A DNA stretch of 32,797 nucleotides from an uncultured Bacteroidota bacterium (GTDB lineage: Bacteria > Bacteroidota > Bacteroidia > Chitinophagales > Chitinophagaceae), in NCBI GenBank assembly GCA_903829015.1, contig CAIKOJ010000215.1, positions 1 to 32,797 on the forward strand. Reading direction: 5' to 3'. This document shows positions 24,073 to 32,641 of the stretch, piece by piece (position 1 is the stretch's first letter; each line of letters begins with the position of its first letter). The position numbers were made by a program, and so were the translations under genes. Under the pieces are notes generated by a model. That model was not told the DNA's origin and did not search any database. It was given only the letters and a program-made list of their open reading frames with translations.

Positions 24073-25155
24073 ATGATCACAGCACTTTTCACGGTGGCAG
24101 TTATTGTACAGTGCATTTTTACATTGTACTTTTTTCTGCGCTTTTTTTCGTCGCCGGCATCCCCACCCACCAAAGCAAATTCAAAGGGGATCAGTGTGAT
24201 CATTTGTGCCAAAAATGAAGCCGAAAATCTGGCGCAGAATCTCCCTTTTGTAGTTACTCAGCTTTACAACGGACCGTTTGAAGTGATCGTTGTAAACGAT
24301 GCTTCTACCGACTACACAGCTTCTGAAGCAGCCGCTGCGGGAGCAAGAGTGATCGATATTCAAGAGAGCGACACCAGAGTGCTCAAAGGAAAAAAACATG
24401 CATTAGGTGTTGGCGTTGTCGCCGCCCGTTATGATCTATTACTTTTTACCGACGCGGACTGCAAACCCGCATCAGATCAATGGTTACAATTAATGACTGC
24501 CCCTCTGACAGAGGGGAAACAAATCTCGGTTGGTTACGGAGCCTATGCCGAAACTACGGGTCTGCTCAACAGTTTCATCAGGTGGGAGACCCTGCACACT
24601 TTTATCCAATACAGCACATATACCAAAGCCGGATTGCCCTATATGGCAGTGGGCCGTAATCTGGCATGTACCAAGGCAATATTTGAGTCAGCCCGGGAAA
24701 ATGAAAATTGGAACCTGCTCCCATCTGGCGACGATGATATGCTGATAAGAATAGCCGCAAATGCGCAAAACACCGCTGTTGTCGGCGACAAATCAGCATT
24801 TACCTACTCCGCCGCAAAATCTACCTGGAAGGAATGGGTGGTGCAGAAACAAAGACATTTATCAACCGGCAAATACTACAAACAACACATTCAAATGCTA
24901 TTGGGCATGTATAGTGCCACCCATGCCTTATCGTGGATCTGTTTTGTCGTTTTACTGTTTTTTTCGTGGAAATTGGCTTTGGCTTTGATGGCTTTCCGCT
25001 GCCTGTTATTCTGGACCACATTTGCCGCAGCAGCCCAATCGACCAACGAAAAAGGAATGTTTTATTTTATACCGTTATTCGATTTTGGCTGGATGCTGTA
25101 TAACTTTGCGTTTGCACCATATATTTTCTGGAAAAACAAGCAACATTGGAAATAA
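24073..25155 (+). CDS. Family 2 glycosyltransferase, membrane-bound
   Basis: 360 residues. One N-terminal membrane helix (about 3-26) precedes a GT-A domain: SVIICAKNEAENLAQN at 41-56, VIVVNDASTDYT at 71-82, LLLFTDADCKP at 122-132 (DAD metal site), LPSGDDDMLIR at 216-226 and QKQRHLSTGKYY at 258-269, a degenerate QxxRW motif. Two or more C-terminal helices (about 273-350) complete the GT2 processive-like layout. The enzyme would transfer a sugar at the inner membrane to a lipid or polysaccharide acceptor; donor and acceptor are not predictable. Its last 10 bases overlap the start of rsmG. Confidence 0.87.
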   Translation: MITALFTVAVIVQCIFTLYFFLRFFSSPASPPTKANSKGISVIICAKNEAENLAQNLPFVVTQLYNGPFEVIVVNDASTDYTASEAAAAGARVIDIQESDTRVLKGKKHALGVGVVAARYDLLLFTDADCKPASDQWLQLMTAPLTEGKQISVGYGAYAETTGLLNSFIRWETLHTFIQYSTYTKAGLPYMAVGRNLACTKAIFESARENENWNLLPSGDDDMLIRIAANAQNTAVVGDKSAFTYSAAKSTWKEWVVQKQRHLSTGKYYKQHIQMLLGMYSATHALSWICFVVLLFFSWKLALALMAFRCLLFWTTFAAAAQSTNEKGMFYFIPLFDFGWMLYNFAFAPYIFWKNKQHWK

Positions 25156-25784
25156 TACTCAAATACTTTTCGGATTTTACCGACGACCAGATATCGAAAT
25201 TCTCAAAACTGGAGGGACTATATAAAGAGTGGAATGAAAAGATCAATGTCATTTCACGTAAGGATATCGACTCTTTGTATGAACGGCACGTATTGCATTC
25301 TCTGGCAATTGCCGTTATCTGCAACTTCGACGATGGCGCCGAGGTAATAGATATTGGCACCGGCGGCGGATTCCCGGGAATTCCGCTCGCCATTTTCTTC
25401 CCCAATGTAAAGTTCCATCTGGTGGATAGTATTGGTAAAAAGATAAAAGTGGTGCAGGAGGTTGCTGCCGCGCTGGATCTTAAAAATGTAACCACCCACC
25501 ACGGTCGGGTTGAGGAAATAAAAGGGAGAAAATTCGATTATGCAGTATCCAGAGCCGTAGCTCCCCTCGCCGATCTGTGGAAATGGATCAACCCGGTACT
25601 GAAGGTTGGGCAAAAGAGCGATGAATTGCCCAACGGCCTCATTTGCCTGAAAGGCGGTGACTTGACCAACGAAATTTTTGAAACTGGCATGAAAAGGATT
25701 GTGCAGGCGTGGAGCATACATACTATTTTTCAGGAACCTGCGTTTGAAGATAAATTCGTCGTTTACGTACCCAAACTGATATAG
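25146..25784 (+). CDS. rsmG: 16S rRNA (guanine-527-N7)-methyltransferase RsmG
   Basis: 212 residues, usual size for RsmG (GidB), which methylates G527 of 16S rRNA with S-adenosylmethionine. Start is a TTG at 25146: no in-frame ATG occurs in the first half of the protein and the resulting N-terminus (MEIILKYFSDFTDDQ) is the family's. Next come YKEWNEKINVISRKD at 26-40 and YERHVLHSL at 45-53, then the SAM-binding VIDIGTGGGFPGIPLA at 67-82, HLVDSIGKKIKVVQEV at 91-106 and DYAVSRAVAPLADL. The start overlaps the end of the glycosyltransferase gene by 10 bp, suggesting translational coupling. Cytoplasmic. Confidence 0.93.
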   Translation: MEIILKYFSDFTDDQISKFSKLEGLYKEWNEKINVISRKDIDSLYERHVLHSLAIAVICNFDDGAEVIDIGTGGGFPGIPLAIFFPNVKFHLVDSIGKKIKVVQEVAAALDLKNVTTHHGRVEEIKGRKFDYAVSRAVAPLADLWKWINPVLKVGQKSDELPNGLICLKGGDLTNEIFETGMKRIVQAWSIHTIFQEPAFEDKFVVYVPKLI

Positions 25785-25860
25785 GGATTTTTTTTTGTTT
25801 CAATTAGAATACCTATTTTTACTAATGTAACCTTTTTTTAACCTTTAATAAATCTCCCTT

Positions 25861-26982
25861 ATGAAAAAACTGTATGGCCTGTTTGCGATACTGTCGGTAG
25901 TCGCAATTGCTTATTCCTGCAAAAAGAGTTCTTCCAGTAGTTCAGGTACTGTTTATCTTGATTTACCTACTACGGCATATACTTATGACGTGACTTCGTA
26001 TCCCAAAAAACAGAATGACCATAAAGCAACATTAGGTAGGGTACTTTTTTACGATACGCACTTATCTTTGAACAATGCGATCTCATGTGGTTCGTGCCAC
26101 CACCAGACTTCCGGGTTTGCCGACAATGTTGCATTTAGTGTTGGCTACGAAGGCAGACTGACAGGAAGGAACTCCCGCGGATTTGCGAATATTACTGGCA
26201 CAACCGTTCGTTTTGATAACCTCAACTCACAATCTGTTTTGTTATTCTGGGACGGGCGGGAAAATGTACTTCAGAACCTGATCTCCCGCCCTATTACTAA
26301 TCACGTTGAAATGGGTATCACTGATTTCTCGACCATGCCCGAAAAATTATCTGGTCTCGATTACTACAAGCAGTTATTCATTAATGCATACGGCAATGGC
26401 ACTATTACAACCGACAGAATATCGGAGTGTGTGGCTATGTTTGTAGCTTCTATTACATCCCACAGCTCTCGTTTCGACCAGTTTATGGGAGCAAACATGT
26501 CTATGGGACAACCCTCTCATCCAGAAGTTTATACAGCCAACGAATATGCAGGGTACAACCTGTTTATTAATAAGTACCAATGCCAGAACTGCCATCGTAT
26601 CTTTACCAGCTACTATACCATAGCAGACATGGTAGATATAGGCCTTGATCAGAATTATAACGACAAAGGATATGGAACAATAACCGGACGCTCGAGCGAC
26701 AACGGAAAATTCAGGACACCCGGACTGCGCAATATAGCACTTACAGCACCCTACATGCACGACGGCAGATTTAAGACACTGGACGAAGTATTGAACCATT
26801 ACAGTCATGGCATAAACAATAGCGAGAACCTTTCACGCTTGCTCGTAGATGGCACTGGTATAGCCAAGTCATTTAATATCTCTGATGCGGATAAAGAGGC
26901 TATGATCGCCTTCCTGAACACGCTCACTGACTATACGATGATCACCGATCCTAAATATTCAAATCCATTCAAAGTAAAATAA
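25861..26982 (+). CDS. Di-haem cytochrome c peroxidase (MauG/CCP family) lipoprotein
   Basis: 373 residues. The N-terminal signal ends in a lipobox (IAYSC, lipidated Cys20), so the protein is membrane-anchored on the periplasmic side. Two c-type haem motifs are present: CGSCH at 76-80 and CQNCH at 241-245. Met299 in APYMHDGRF is the expected axial ligand of the C-terminal haem. LGRVLFYDTHLS (58-69), FWDGRE (129-134) and FRTPGLRNIALTAPY (284-298) are characteristic of bacterial di-haem peroxidases, which reduce H2O2 with electrons from small c-type carriers or oxidise other substrates. The next gene starts 3 bp after the stop, so it heads a likely three-gene operon. An imperfect promoter (TTTG 25794-25797, TATTTTTA 25814-25821) precedes it. 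Confidence 0.92.
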   Translation: MKKLYGLFAILSVVAIAYSCKKSSSSSSGTVYLDLPTTAYTYDVTSYPKKQNDHKATLGRVLFYDTHLSLNNAISCGSCHHQTSGFADNVAFSVGYEGRLTGRNSRGFANITGTTVRFDNLNSQSVLLFWDGRENVLQNLISRPITNHVEMGITDFSTMPEKLSGLDYYKQLFINAYGNGTITTDRISECVAMFVASITSHSSRFDQFMGANMSMGQPSHPEVYTANEYAGYNLFINKYQCQNCHRIFTSYYTIADMVDIGLDQNYNDKGYGTITGRSSDNGKFRTPGLRNIALTAPYMHDGRFKTLDEVLNHYSHGINNSENLSRLLVDGTGIAKSFNISDADKEAMIAFLNTLTDYTMITDPKYSNPFKVK

Positions 26983-26984
26983 TC

Positions 26985-27692
26985 ATGAAAAAAATCGCTT
27001 TAGCTGCTATCCTTTTTACAGGGTGCTTACAAAATGGTATTGCCCAAACTGAAAATAATTCAACCGCGGGCGCAAAAGAAAAATCTACGGAAATGTATAT
27101 AGGCGTGCAATTGAATGCGCTGATCCGGCAGGTTTTCAACTTTAACAACACATCGGCAAACACTAATACAAACCCATACCTGCTCAATTATTCCATCAAC
27201 AGCAGGAAATCGGGTTTGGGACTGCGTTTCGGTGTTGGATATAACTATAATTCATCGACAACTAACGACGGCATCACTAAAACAGAAATCAACCTAAATG
27301 ACTTGCAATTGCGCCTGGGCGGCGAAAAAGTATTTAAGCTTTCTAAAAAGTGGGTTACAGGCGCCGGCGTGGATATTGTTTACAACAACAACGATGATCA
27401 CACAATCAACACCGTAAACTCTGGCAGCATTGGTGGGGGGCAAAAAACAGACACTAAAACCACTATCGCTACTTACGGTGGTGGCCCGCAAGGGTGGCTC
27501 AGGTACCATATCTCTGAAAAAGTGCTGATAGGAACAGAGGCTAGTTTCTATTTTGTGGCAGGCACTGAAGAAAGATCTGTAACAGTTACAAATGGCTTCC
27601 CAAATCCAACAAACCAAAAGCCTGTTAGCAATGATGTTAGCCATGGTGTGTTCAACTCTCCTATTGCGTTCTTTATTATGGTGAAGTTTTAA
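26985..27692 (+). CDS. Exported beta-barrel-like protein, paralogue 1
   Basis: 235 residues with a signal peptide (MKKIALAAILFTGCLQNG, cleavage near IAQ). The mature part has alternating short beta segments with aromatic girdle-like residues (FGVGYNYNSS, GVDIVYNNND, TEASFYFVAG) and ends IAFFIMVKF, a terminal phenylalanine as in outer-membrane barrels. It starts with YIGVQLNALIRQVFNFNN after the leader, a block repeated in the next gene. Roughly eight strands would fit an OmpW/OmpX-size barrel. Function unknown. It begins 3 bp after the peroxidase gene, which strongly suggests cotranscription and perhaps translational coupling. Confidence 0.75.
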   Translation: MKKIALAAILFTGCLQNGIAQTENNSTAGAKEKSTEMYIGVQLNALIRQVFNFNNTSANTNTNPYLLNYSINSRKSGLGLRFGVGYNYNSSTTNDGITKTEINLNDLQLRLGGEKVFKLSKKWVTGAGVDIVYNNNDDHTINTVNSGSIGGGQKTDTKTTIATYGGGPQGWLRYHISEKVLIGTEASFYFVAGTEERSVTVTNGFPNPTNQKPVSNDVSHGVFNSPIAFFIMVKF

Positions 27693-27727
27693 CTGCGGCA
27701 ACCAAACGATTCTATCATAACTAAGGC

Positions 27728-28444
27728 ATGACCGGCACATCGCATTTTTCAAAGCGTATCAGGGCAATTATGCTAACAGCACTTATGTGCCTGGCAGCCA
27801 TTGATACCTATGCCCAGAACGAAGCCGTAAAAGGCGCAGACAGCAGTGGAAGGCTTTACAATCATTATATTGGTTTACAGTTAAATGAACTGATCAAGCA
27901 GGTTTTTAACTATGATAAAACGGCAGGCGGAAATCCATATCAACTTACATACAGCCTAACTTCTGTAAAAAACAAGTGGAACCTGCGCTCGGGAATTGGT
28001 GCCAATTTTTCAAATCAAACAAACATCGGGACTTACATTGACACTACAATTAAATCGTTGTCTGTTCAGGTTCGATTAGGGTCTGAAAGGTCATTCAAAT
28101 TGTACAAGAGATTCGTTGGGGGCATAGGATTGGACATTGTCTATGATTATCGAAAAGTAGAAAATATACAAAAAGAAAGCCAGCTAAGCGCTCCCACCTC
28201 TAATGATGAACTTGACAACACCACAACTCGTGAATTATTTGGTGGCGGACCTGAATTATCGCTTAAATACCAGTTTTCTAATCGAATAGCAGTGGGTACA
28301 GAGTTGGAATTGTACTATCTCAATGGAACCAAAAAAAATAAAATTATTGACAAAAATTTTGCTACTGACCGATCTAAATCTATCTCGATAAAACAAAGTA
28401 CTATCAACACACCAGTAGTATTTTACCTCATCATAAAATTGTAA
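27728..28444 (+). CDS. Exported beta-barrel-like protein, paralogue 2
   Basis: 238 residues with a positively charged leader and hydrophobic core (SKRIRAIMLTALMCLAAID, cleavage near YAQ). It is a paralogue of the preceding gene, sharing in order YIGLQLNELIKQVFNYDK, RLGSERSFKLYKRFVGGIGL, GIGLDIVY, FGGGPELSLKYQFSNRIAV and a C-terminal PVVFYLIIKL. The two proteins are clearly homologous but well diverged, so the duplication is not recent. Predicted outer-membrane barrel, function unknown. It lies 35 bp after paralogue 1 and ends at a candidate terminator, making it the last gene of the peroxidase operon. Confidence 0.75.
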   Translation: MTGTSHFSKRIRAIMLTALMCLAAIDTYAQNEAVKGADSSGRLYNHYIGLQLNELIKQVFNYDKTAGGNPYQLTYSLTSVKNKWNLRSGIGANFSNQTNIGTYIDTTIKSLSVQVRLGSERSFKLYKRFVGGIGLDIVYDYRKVENIQKESQLSAPTSNDELDNTTTRELFGGGPELSLKYQFSNRIAVGTELELYYLNGTKKNKIIDKNFATDRSKSISIKQSTINTPVVFYLIIKL

Positions 28445-28455
28445 ATAATAATAAT

Positions 28456-28479
28456 ACCAATTGAATGAAGTCAATTGGT
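28456..28479 (+). terminator. Candidate terminator of the peroxidase operon
   Basis: 9-bp stem ACCAATTGA (28456-28464) and TCAATTGGT (28471-28479) around ATGAAG, followed by GTATTT. The stem is AT-rich and the T-run short, so it is a modest terminator, but it sits 12 bp after the last stop codon. Confidence 0.5.
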
Positions 28480-28536
28480 GTATTTAAATTCCGGTTCGGG
28501 CCTTACATTTTTTAATTATAGTAATAAAACAATTGC

Positions 28537-28544
28537 TATTTTTG
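28537..28544 (+). promoter_or_regulatory. Candidate -7 element of the YebC-type gene
   Basis: TATTTTTG matches TAnnTTTG exactly, 31 bp before the start codon at 28576. The expected -33 TTG is not clear in the AT-rich sequence upstream. Confidence 0.45.
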
Positions 28545-28575
28545 CGCCCTCAATAAGAAAAGCTAGTAGAATATT

Positions 28576-29286
28576 ATGGGTAGGATATTTGAAGTACGTA
28601 AATCGAGCATGTTTGCACGATACGACAGGATGGCGAAACAATTCAGTCGTGCAGGAAAGGAAATTGCTATTGCTGTAAAGAAGGGCGGTCCGGACCCGGA
28701 TACCAACCCAATGCTTCGCCGCGTAATGCAGAATGCGAAGTCGTTCAACATGCCTAAAGACAGGATCGAGGCAGCTATTAAGAACGCATTGGGCAAGGAT
28801 ACCAGCAACTATGATGAGGTTATCTATGAAGGTTATGCACCGCATGGTATTGCGATATTGGTAGTAACAGCTACAGATAATACTACACGTACTGTTGCCA
28901 ATGTACGTTCACATTTCAACAAAGGCGGAGGCGCCCCAGGTAACAGTGGTTCGGTGAGTTTCCTGTTCAAACAGTTGGGAGTATTTAAACTGAAACCCGA
29001 AGGTTTGAATATGGAGGATATGGAACTGGAACTCATTGATTATGGTTTGGAAGAAGTAGGTGAAGATGCAGAAGGTAATGTTATTGTAAGATGCGCATTC
29101 CAGGATTTCGGTAACATGATGAAGGCACTGGAAGAAAAAGGCGTATCGGTAATTTCATCTGAGGTAGAATGGTTGCCGGCAAATACTATTGAAATATCTG
29201 AGGAGCAGTCGGAAGATGTGTTTAAACTAATAGAGCGCCTGGAGACCGATGACGACGTGCAGCACGTATTCCACAACATGGCTTAG
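28576..29286 (+). CDS. YebC/PmpR (TACO1) family protein
   Basis: 236 residues, full length for the family. N-terminal MGRIFEVRKSSMFARYDRMA, FSRAGKEIAIAVKKGGPDPD and NPMLRRVMQNAKSFNMPKDR are the hallmark first domain, followed by YEGYAPHGIAILVVTATDN, TVANVRSHFNKGGGAPG and the C-terminal DDDVQHVFHNMA. Family members act as transcriptional regulators in some bacteria and as ribosome-associated factors that help translation through proline stretches; which applies here is open. Cytoplasmic. Single gene ended by a strong terminator at 29311-29340. Confidence 0.93.
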   Translation: MGRIFEVRKSSMFARYDRMAKQFSRAGKEIAIAVKKGGPDPDTNPMLRRVMQNAKSFNMPKDRIEAAIKNALGKDTSNYDEVIYEGYAPHGIAILVVTATDNTTRTVANVRSHFNKGGGAPGNSGSVSFLFKQLGVFKLKPEGLNMEDMELELIDYGLEEVGEDAEGNVIVRCAFQDFGNMMKALEEKGVSVISSEVEWLPANTIEISEEQSEDVFKLIERLETDDDVQHVFHNMA

Positions 29287-29310
29287 TAAATAGAATTATA
29301 TTAATTATCC

Positions 29311-29340
29311 AAAGCGATATGGCAATCATATCGCTTTTTT
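29311..29340 (+). terminator. Intrinsic terminator after the YebC-type gene
   Basis: 11-bp stem AAAGCGATATG (29311-29321) and CATATCGCTTT (29327-29337) with loop GCAAT, running into TTTTTT (29335-29340). It starts 25 bp after the stop codon and 16 bp separate its end from the rlmB start. Confidence 0.85.
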
Positions 29341-29355
29341 ATTGTAGGTTTAATT

Positions 29356-30108
29356 ATGAAAAGTACGCGATCACTGCCTTTGCTGGTAGGCCGTAAACCA
29401 CTGCTGGAAGCAATGGATCAGGGTGTGGCTATAGAGAAGATCTTTATGCTGCGCAGTGCCACCGGCCCCGATATCAATACTATTAAGCAGAAGGCGCGCG
29501 AACTGAACATACCTATCAGTCAGGTACCGGTAGAAAAACTGGACCATCTTACTAAGGTACAGCACCAGGGCGTGGTGGCATGGTCGTCTATGCTGCAATA
29601 CATAGACCTGCAGGCCGGCATATCGTATGTGGTAGAAAAGGGCGAAACACCTTTGTTCCTACTGCTGGATGGCGTAACTGATGTGCGCAATGTGGGCGCA
29701 ATTGCCCGCAGTGCACTTTGCTGCGGGGCTCATGGTATTATCTTACCTACCTCTCATGCGGCTTCACTTACCGAAGACGCTATAAAGACATCGGCAGGAG
29801 CTCTGCACAAGATCATGCTGTGCCGCACACCATCGGTACAACAGGCAATGGATGTACTGCGCCTGAACGGTATACAAATACTGGGTACACAAATGAAGGG
29901 CAGTGTACCAGTGTACGAAAGCGACCTTACCATACCTACCGCAGTGGTGATGGGCGCAGAAGATACAGGCATCAGCAAAGAAGTACTGAAGCGTGCCGAC
30001 CAGCTTATACGGCTGCCTATGGCCGGCAGTTTCAATTCGCTGAATGTATCGGTTGCCGCAGGTATGATATTGTATGAGGCATTGCGCCAAAGGATCATAT
30101 CCGGCTAG
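29356..30108 (+). CDS. rlmB: 23S rRNA (guanosine-2251-2'-O)-methyltransferase RlmB
   Basis: 250 residues with the two expected domains. The N-terminal SpoU substrate-binding domain has LVGRKPLLEAMDQGVAIEKI (10-29), then VQHQGVVAW near 68-76. The C-terminal SPOUT domain has the three motifs in order: DVRNVGAIARSALCCGAHG (109-127), VVMGAEDTGIS and IRLPMAGSFNSLNVSVAAG. SPOUT enzymes form a trefoil knot and work as dimers; RlmB methylates the ribose of G2251 in the peptidyl-transferase P loop. Other TrmH-family members look similar, so the exact nucleotide is inferred from the overall layout. The gene follows the YebC-type gene but behind a terminator, so it likely has its own promoter. Confidence 0.88.
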   Translation: MKSTRSLPLLVGRKPLLEAMDQGVAIEKIFMLRSATGPDINTIKQKARELNIPISQVPVEKLDHLTKVQHQGVVAWSSMLQYIDLQAGISYVVEKGETPLFLLLDGVTDVRNVGAIARSALCCGAHGIILPTSHAASLTEDAIKTSAGALHKIMLCRTPSVQQAMDVLRLNGIQILGTQMKGSVPVYESDLTIPTAVVMGAEDTGISKEVLKRADQLIRLPMAGSFNSLNVSVAAGMILYEALRQRIISG

Positions 30109-30183
30109 CCCCTGTTCCTTTAGTGGCACATCGTAACGAATATTTATCCACTGGTACATCCGCAACTCAATACCAATATACAA

Positions 30184-30759
30184 GTGCAAGAATTTTTCGA
30201 ATCTGATGATGCGTTCGATAGCCTATTCCCGGTACAGATCAGGCAGTTATCGGGGGTGCACTGGTCTCCACTGGAGGTCGTAAGAGTCGCATCTGCGTTT
30301 CTGGCACCTGATGCGAACGCTCGCGTAATAGACATAGGCGCAGGTGTGGGTAAATTTTGCATAGCGGGCAGCTATTTCACACAGGGGCAGTTTACTGGTA
30401 TTGAGATTCAGAAAAAACTTATGATTGCCGGCAACAAAGTAATTAGCGAACTGAACGTAACCGGTGCAAAACTAGTCCATGCCGACTTCAAAGATTGTGA
30501 TATAAGCCCGTATAACGGCATCTACTTCTACAACTCATTTTACGAAAACCTGATTGCTGATGAGGCACTACAGGAAGCCAGTGGTAACGACCTGCGTTAC
30601 GAAAATTACATGGACATTTTCAGAGAGAAACTAACGGCAATGCCACATGGCACTCGACTGGCCACTTACTGGCTATCGGCGCCGGAAGTACCGGGTTGTT
30701 ACTTACTGCAAAGTACACACTTTAGTGACCACCTGAAACTCTGGACAAAGGTCAGCTAA
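30184..30759 (+). CDS. Class I SAM-dependent methyltransferase
   Basis: 191 residues starting at a GTG (30184); no ATG is available upstream in frame. Motif I is RVIDIGAGVGKFCIAG at 47-62, followed by FTGIEIQKKLMIAGN (acidic residue binding the ribose) and KLVHADFKDCDI (motif II-III region), then NGIYFYNSFYENL where an NPPF-type motif would stand. The class I Rossmann fold is therefore likely complete, but the substrate class cannot be told. The N-terminal IRQLSGVHWSPLEVVRVASAFL resembles a substrate-recognition helix pair. Cytoplasmic. It lies alone between rlmB and the tatD-like gene. Confidence 0.8.
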   Translation: MQEFFESDDAFDSLFPVQIRQLSGVHWSPLEVVRVASAFLAPDANARVIDIGAGVGKFCIAGSYFTQGQFTGIEIQKKLMIAGNKVISELNVTGAKLVHADFKDCDISPYNGIYFYNSFYENLIADEALQEASGNDLRYENYMDIFREKLTAMPHGTRLATYWLSAPEVPGCYLLQSTHFSDHLKLWTKVS

Positions 30760-30837
30760 TACGGCTGAGTACATTTCGTAAGTGATTTCCAATTTGGCAA
30801 TCTCCTATCTTCGCATCTGAATTCAGACAGCCAACAA

Positions 30838-31494
30838 TTGTATATCAACATACATACCCATCAGCCGCAGGCGACACCGTCTACCAATCTTGAGATGCTG
30901 AATTTCTATTCAGATTTCAGTAGGGCGGCTACGGGCATGAAGTGCAGTATTGGACTGCACCCATGGTATCTGAATGATCGCGCCGGGCTAATGGATGAAC
31001 TGCAGCGATATGCAGCGCTGCCCAATGTGCTGGCAATTGGCGAATGTGGTCTTGACAAAGTTTGCAACACGCCATGGGAGCTACAGACATTGGTTTTTAA
31101 ACAACAGATACAAATTGCTAACACCCTTGGCAAGCCGCTTATTATACACTGCGTGCGGGCCTATGACGAACTGCTGAACATACTACGATCTGAAAAACCA
31201 TCGGTACCTGTTATCGTACATGGCTTCAACAAGAACGAGCGGGTAGCTGATCGATTGCTATCAGCGGGCGTTTATCTTTCTTTTGGTGCCGCTATACTTA
31301 ACGACCTCTCTCCGGCAGCGGCTACCTTGAAGCAGGTACCAGCCGAGATGTTCTTTCTTGAAACAGATGATGCACAAATCGATATTACCACCGTTTACAA
31401 AAAAGCTGCCGCCATTCGCAATATTTCTGAAGAAGATATTATTTTGCAGCTACAGCAGAATTTTAATAAAGTTTTCAACTACCCAGAACAATGA
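30838..31494 (+). CDS. TatD family metal-dependent hydrolase (DNase)
   Basis: 218 residues, somewhat short for TatD (about 260) but with the metal site intact. Start is a TTG at 30838, giving MYINIHTHQP, where His6 and His8 form the first metal pair. Other ligands are Glu69 in AIGECGLD, His104 in LIIHCVRAYDE, His128 in VIVHGF and Asp177 or Asp178 in FLETDD. TatD proteins are TIM-barrel phosphohydrolases that act as 3'-5' exonucleases in DNA repair or RNA turnover. The stop overlaps the start of the ThiF-type gene by 4 bp (ATGA), which suggests coupled translation. Cytoplasmic. Confidence 0.88.
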   Translation: MYINIHTHQPQATPSTNLEMLNFYSDFSRAATGMKCSIGLHPWYLNDRAGLMDELQRYAALPNVLAIGECGLDKVCNTPWELQTLVFKQQIQIANTLGKPLIIHCVRAYDELLNILRSEKPSVPVIVHGFNKNERVADRLLSAGVYLSFGAAILNDLSPAAATLKQVPAEMFFLETDDAQIDITTVYKKAAAIRNISEEDIILQLQQNFNKVFNYPEQ

Positions 31495-32213
31495 TTGATA
31501 CCGCCTGGCTTTCGCGCACCGAACTTCTTATAGGAAAAGAAAACCTGGAAAAACTACACCGCTCCCATGTACTTGTAGTAGGCATGGGTGGCGTAGGCTC
31601 GTTCGCTGCGGAATTTATCTGCAGGGCCGGAGTTGGCGAAATGACCATAGTGGATGGCGATGTTGTAGACCCCAGCAACCGTAACCGGCAGTTGCCTGCT
31701 CTTGCCACTACCCATGGCCAGAGCAAGGCCGACCTGATGGGCGAACGATTAATTCAAATAAACCCCGAACTGAAACTGCATGTGATCAAGGAGTTCATTA
31801 TGCCCGGCATGGTGGACAATCTGCTCAGTGCTCCGTTTGACTTTGTGGTAGATGCCATTGACAGTATCACACCCAAACTGACACTTATCAAAGCCGCTTA
31901 TGCCAAGAACCTGAAACTGGTGAGTTCGATGGGTGCAGGTGGCAAACTGGACCCTACGAAACTACACGTTACTGATATATCCAAGACATACAACTGCCCT
32001 TTTGCCCAGCAAATTCGCAAACAACTGAGGCAGGAAGGTATTAAGAACGGTATCAAGGTTGTATTCTCGCCCGAGGAACCCGACAAAAAATCGATCATGC
32101 GTACTGATGGCTCCAACTTCAAGAAATCGGCTTACGGTACTATATCTTACCTCCCTGCTACTTTCGGCGCCACGCTTTCATCTGTGGTGATCAGAGATTT
32201 GATTGAGATGTAG
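31491..32213 (+). CDS. tcdA: ThiF-family enzyme, probable tRNA threonylcarbamoyladenosine dehydratase (TcdA)
   Basis: 240 residues, the length of TcdA (CsdL/YgdL). LLIGKENLEKLHRSHVLVVG leads into the nucleotide-binding loop GMGGVGSFAAE (31-41), IVDGDVVDPSNRNRQL at 53-68, HGQSKADLMGERL with the conserved Lys, and VDAIDSITPKLTLI (an Asp that positions ATP). TDISKTYNCPFAQQIRKQLR is typical of the TcdA branch, which cyclises t6A at position 37 of ANN-decoding tRNAs with ATP. Other ThiF/MoeB enzymes are larger or have a rhodanese domain. Cotranscribed with the tatD-like gene. Confidence 0.85.
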   Translation: MIDTAWLSRTELLIGKENLEKLHRSHVLVVGMGGVGSFAAEFICRAGVGEMTIVDGDVVDPSNRNRQLPALATTHGQSKADLMGERLIQINPELKLHVIKEFIMPGMVDNLLSAPFDFVVDAIDSITPKLTLIKAAYAKNLKLVSSMGAGGKLDPTKLHVTDISKTYNCPFAQQIRKQLRQEGIKNGIKVVFSPEEPDKKSIMRTDGSNFKKSAYGTISYLPATFGATLSSVVIRDLIEM

Positions 32214-32230
32214 ATGTACCGGCAGGGCAA

Positions 32231-32641
32231 TTAATATACATACGAACTTATCCAATTCAAAGAGTCAGGATATTCAATTTCATATTCTTTGAATTTTCTT
32301 TCAGAAAGTAGAATATCACTATTCTGCGGATTTGTGGAGTCTAATACTACCGGGAAGCATCTGTTAATAATCCTATTTGTCAGATCTACATTTCCGGGTA
32401 ATGCATATGAAGATGACAAGCCAATATATTTTACACCCTTATACACATAAGTAAATCTGAAAATTTCTCCGTTTGCCTTTACATTGTGAAATAACTTTTC
32501 TTCCAAAAAACCAGTAGTAATAAATTTATTGTTCACTAACGTAGTTTGTATTTTTTTGCCGTTTCTCAATGATAAAAACAGTGCAATGAGTAAAATACAG
32601 ATTCCCGCTATCTTCCCAACCCTATCGATCATTAAACTCAT
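32231..32641 (-). CDS. Membrane-anchored protein of unknown function
   Basis: 136 residues from the ATG at 32641 (MSLMIDRVGKIAG); an internal ATG at 32632 is equally possible and a TTG at 32656 opens the frame. One transmembrane segment (about residues 9-27, IAGICILLIALFLSL) is followed by a soluble domain with TFTYVYK-like beta strands (FRFTYVYKGVKYIGLSSSYA) reminiscent of DUF3592-type domains, but the match is weak. Small, single-span, topology unknown. Convergent with the tcdA-like gene, with 17 bp between the stops. Confidence 0.55.
   Translation of the reverse strand: MSLMIDRVGKIAGICILLIALFLSLRNGKKIQTTLVNNKFITTGFLEEKLFHNVKANGEIFRFTYVYKGVKYIGLSSSYALPGNVDLTNRIINRCFPVVLDSTNPQNSDILLSERKFKEYEIEYPDSLNWISSYVY

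Noticed and set aside
29718..30077. Plus-strand frame of 119 codons inside rlmB
   Set aside because: It is an arginine/tyrosine-rich out-of-frame reading of the well-supported rlmB gene.
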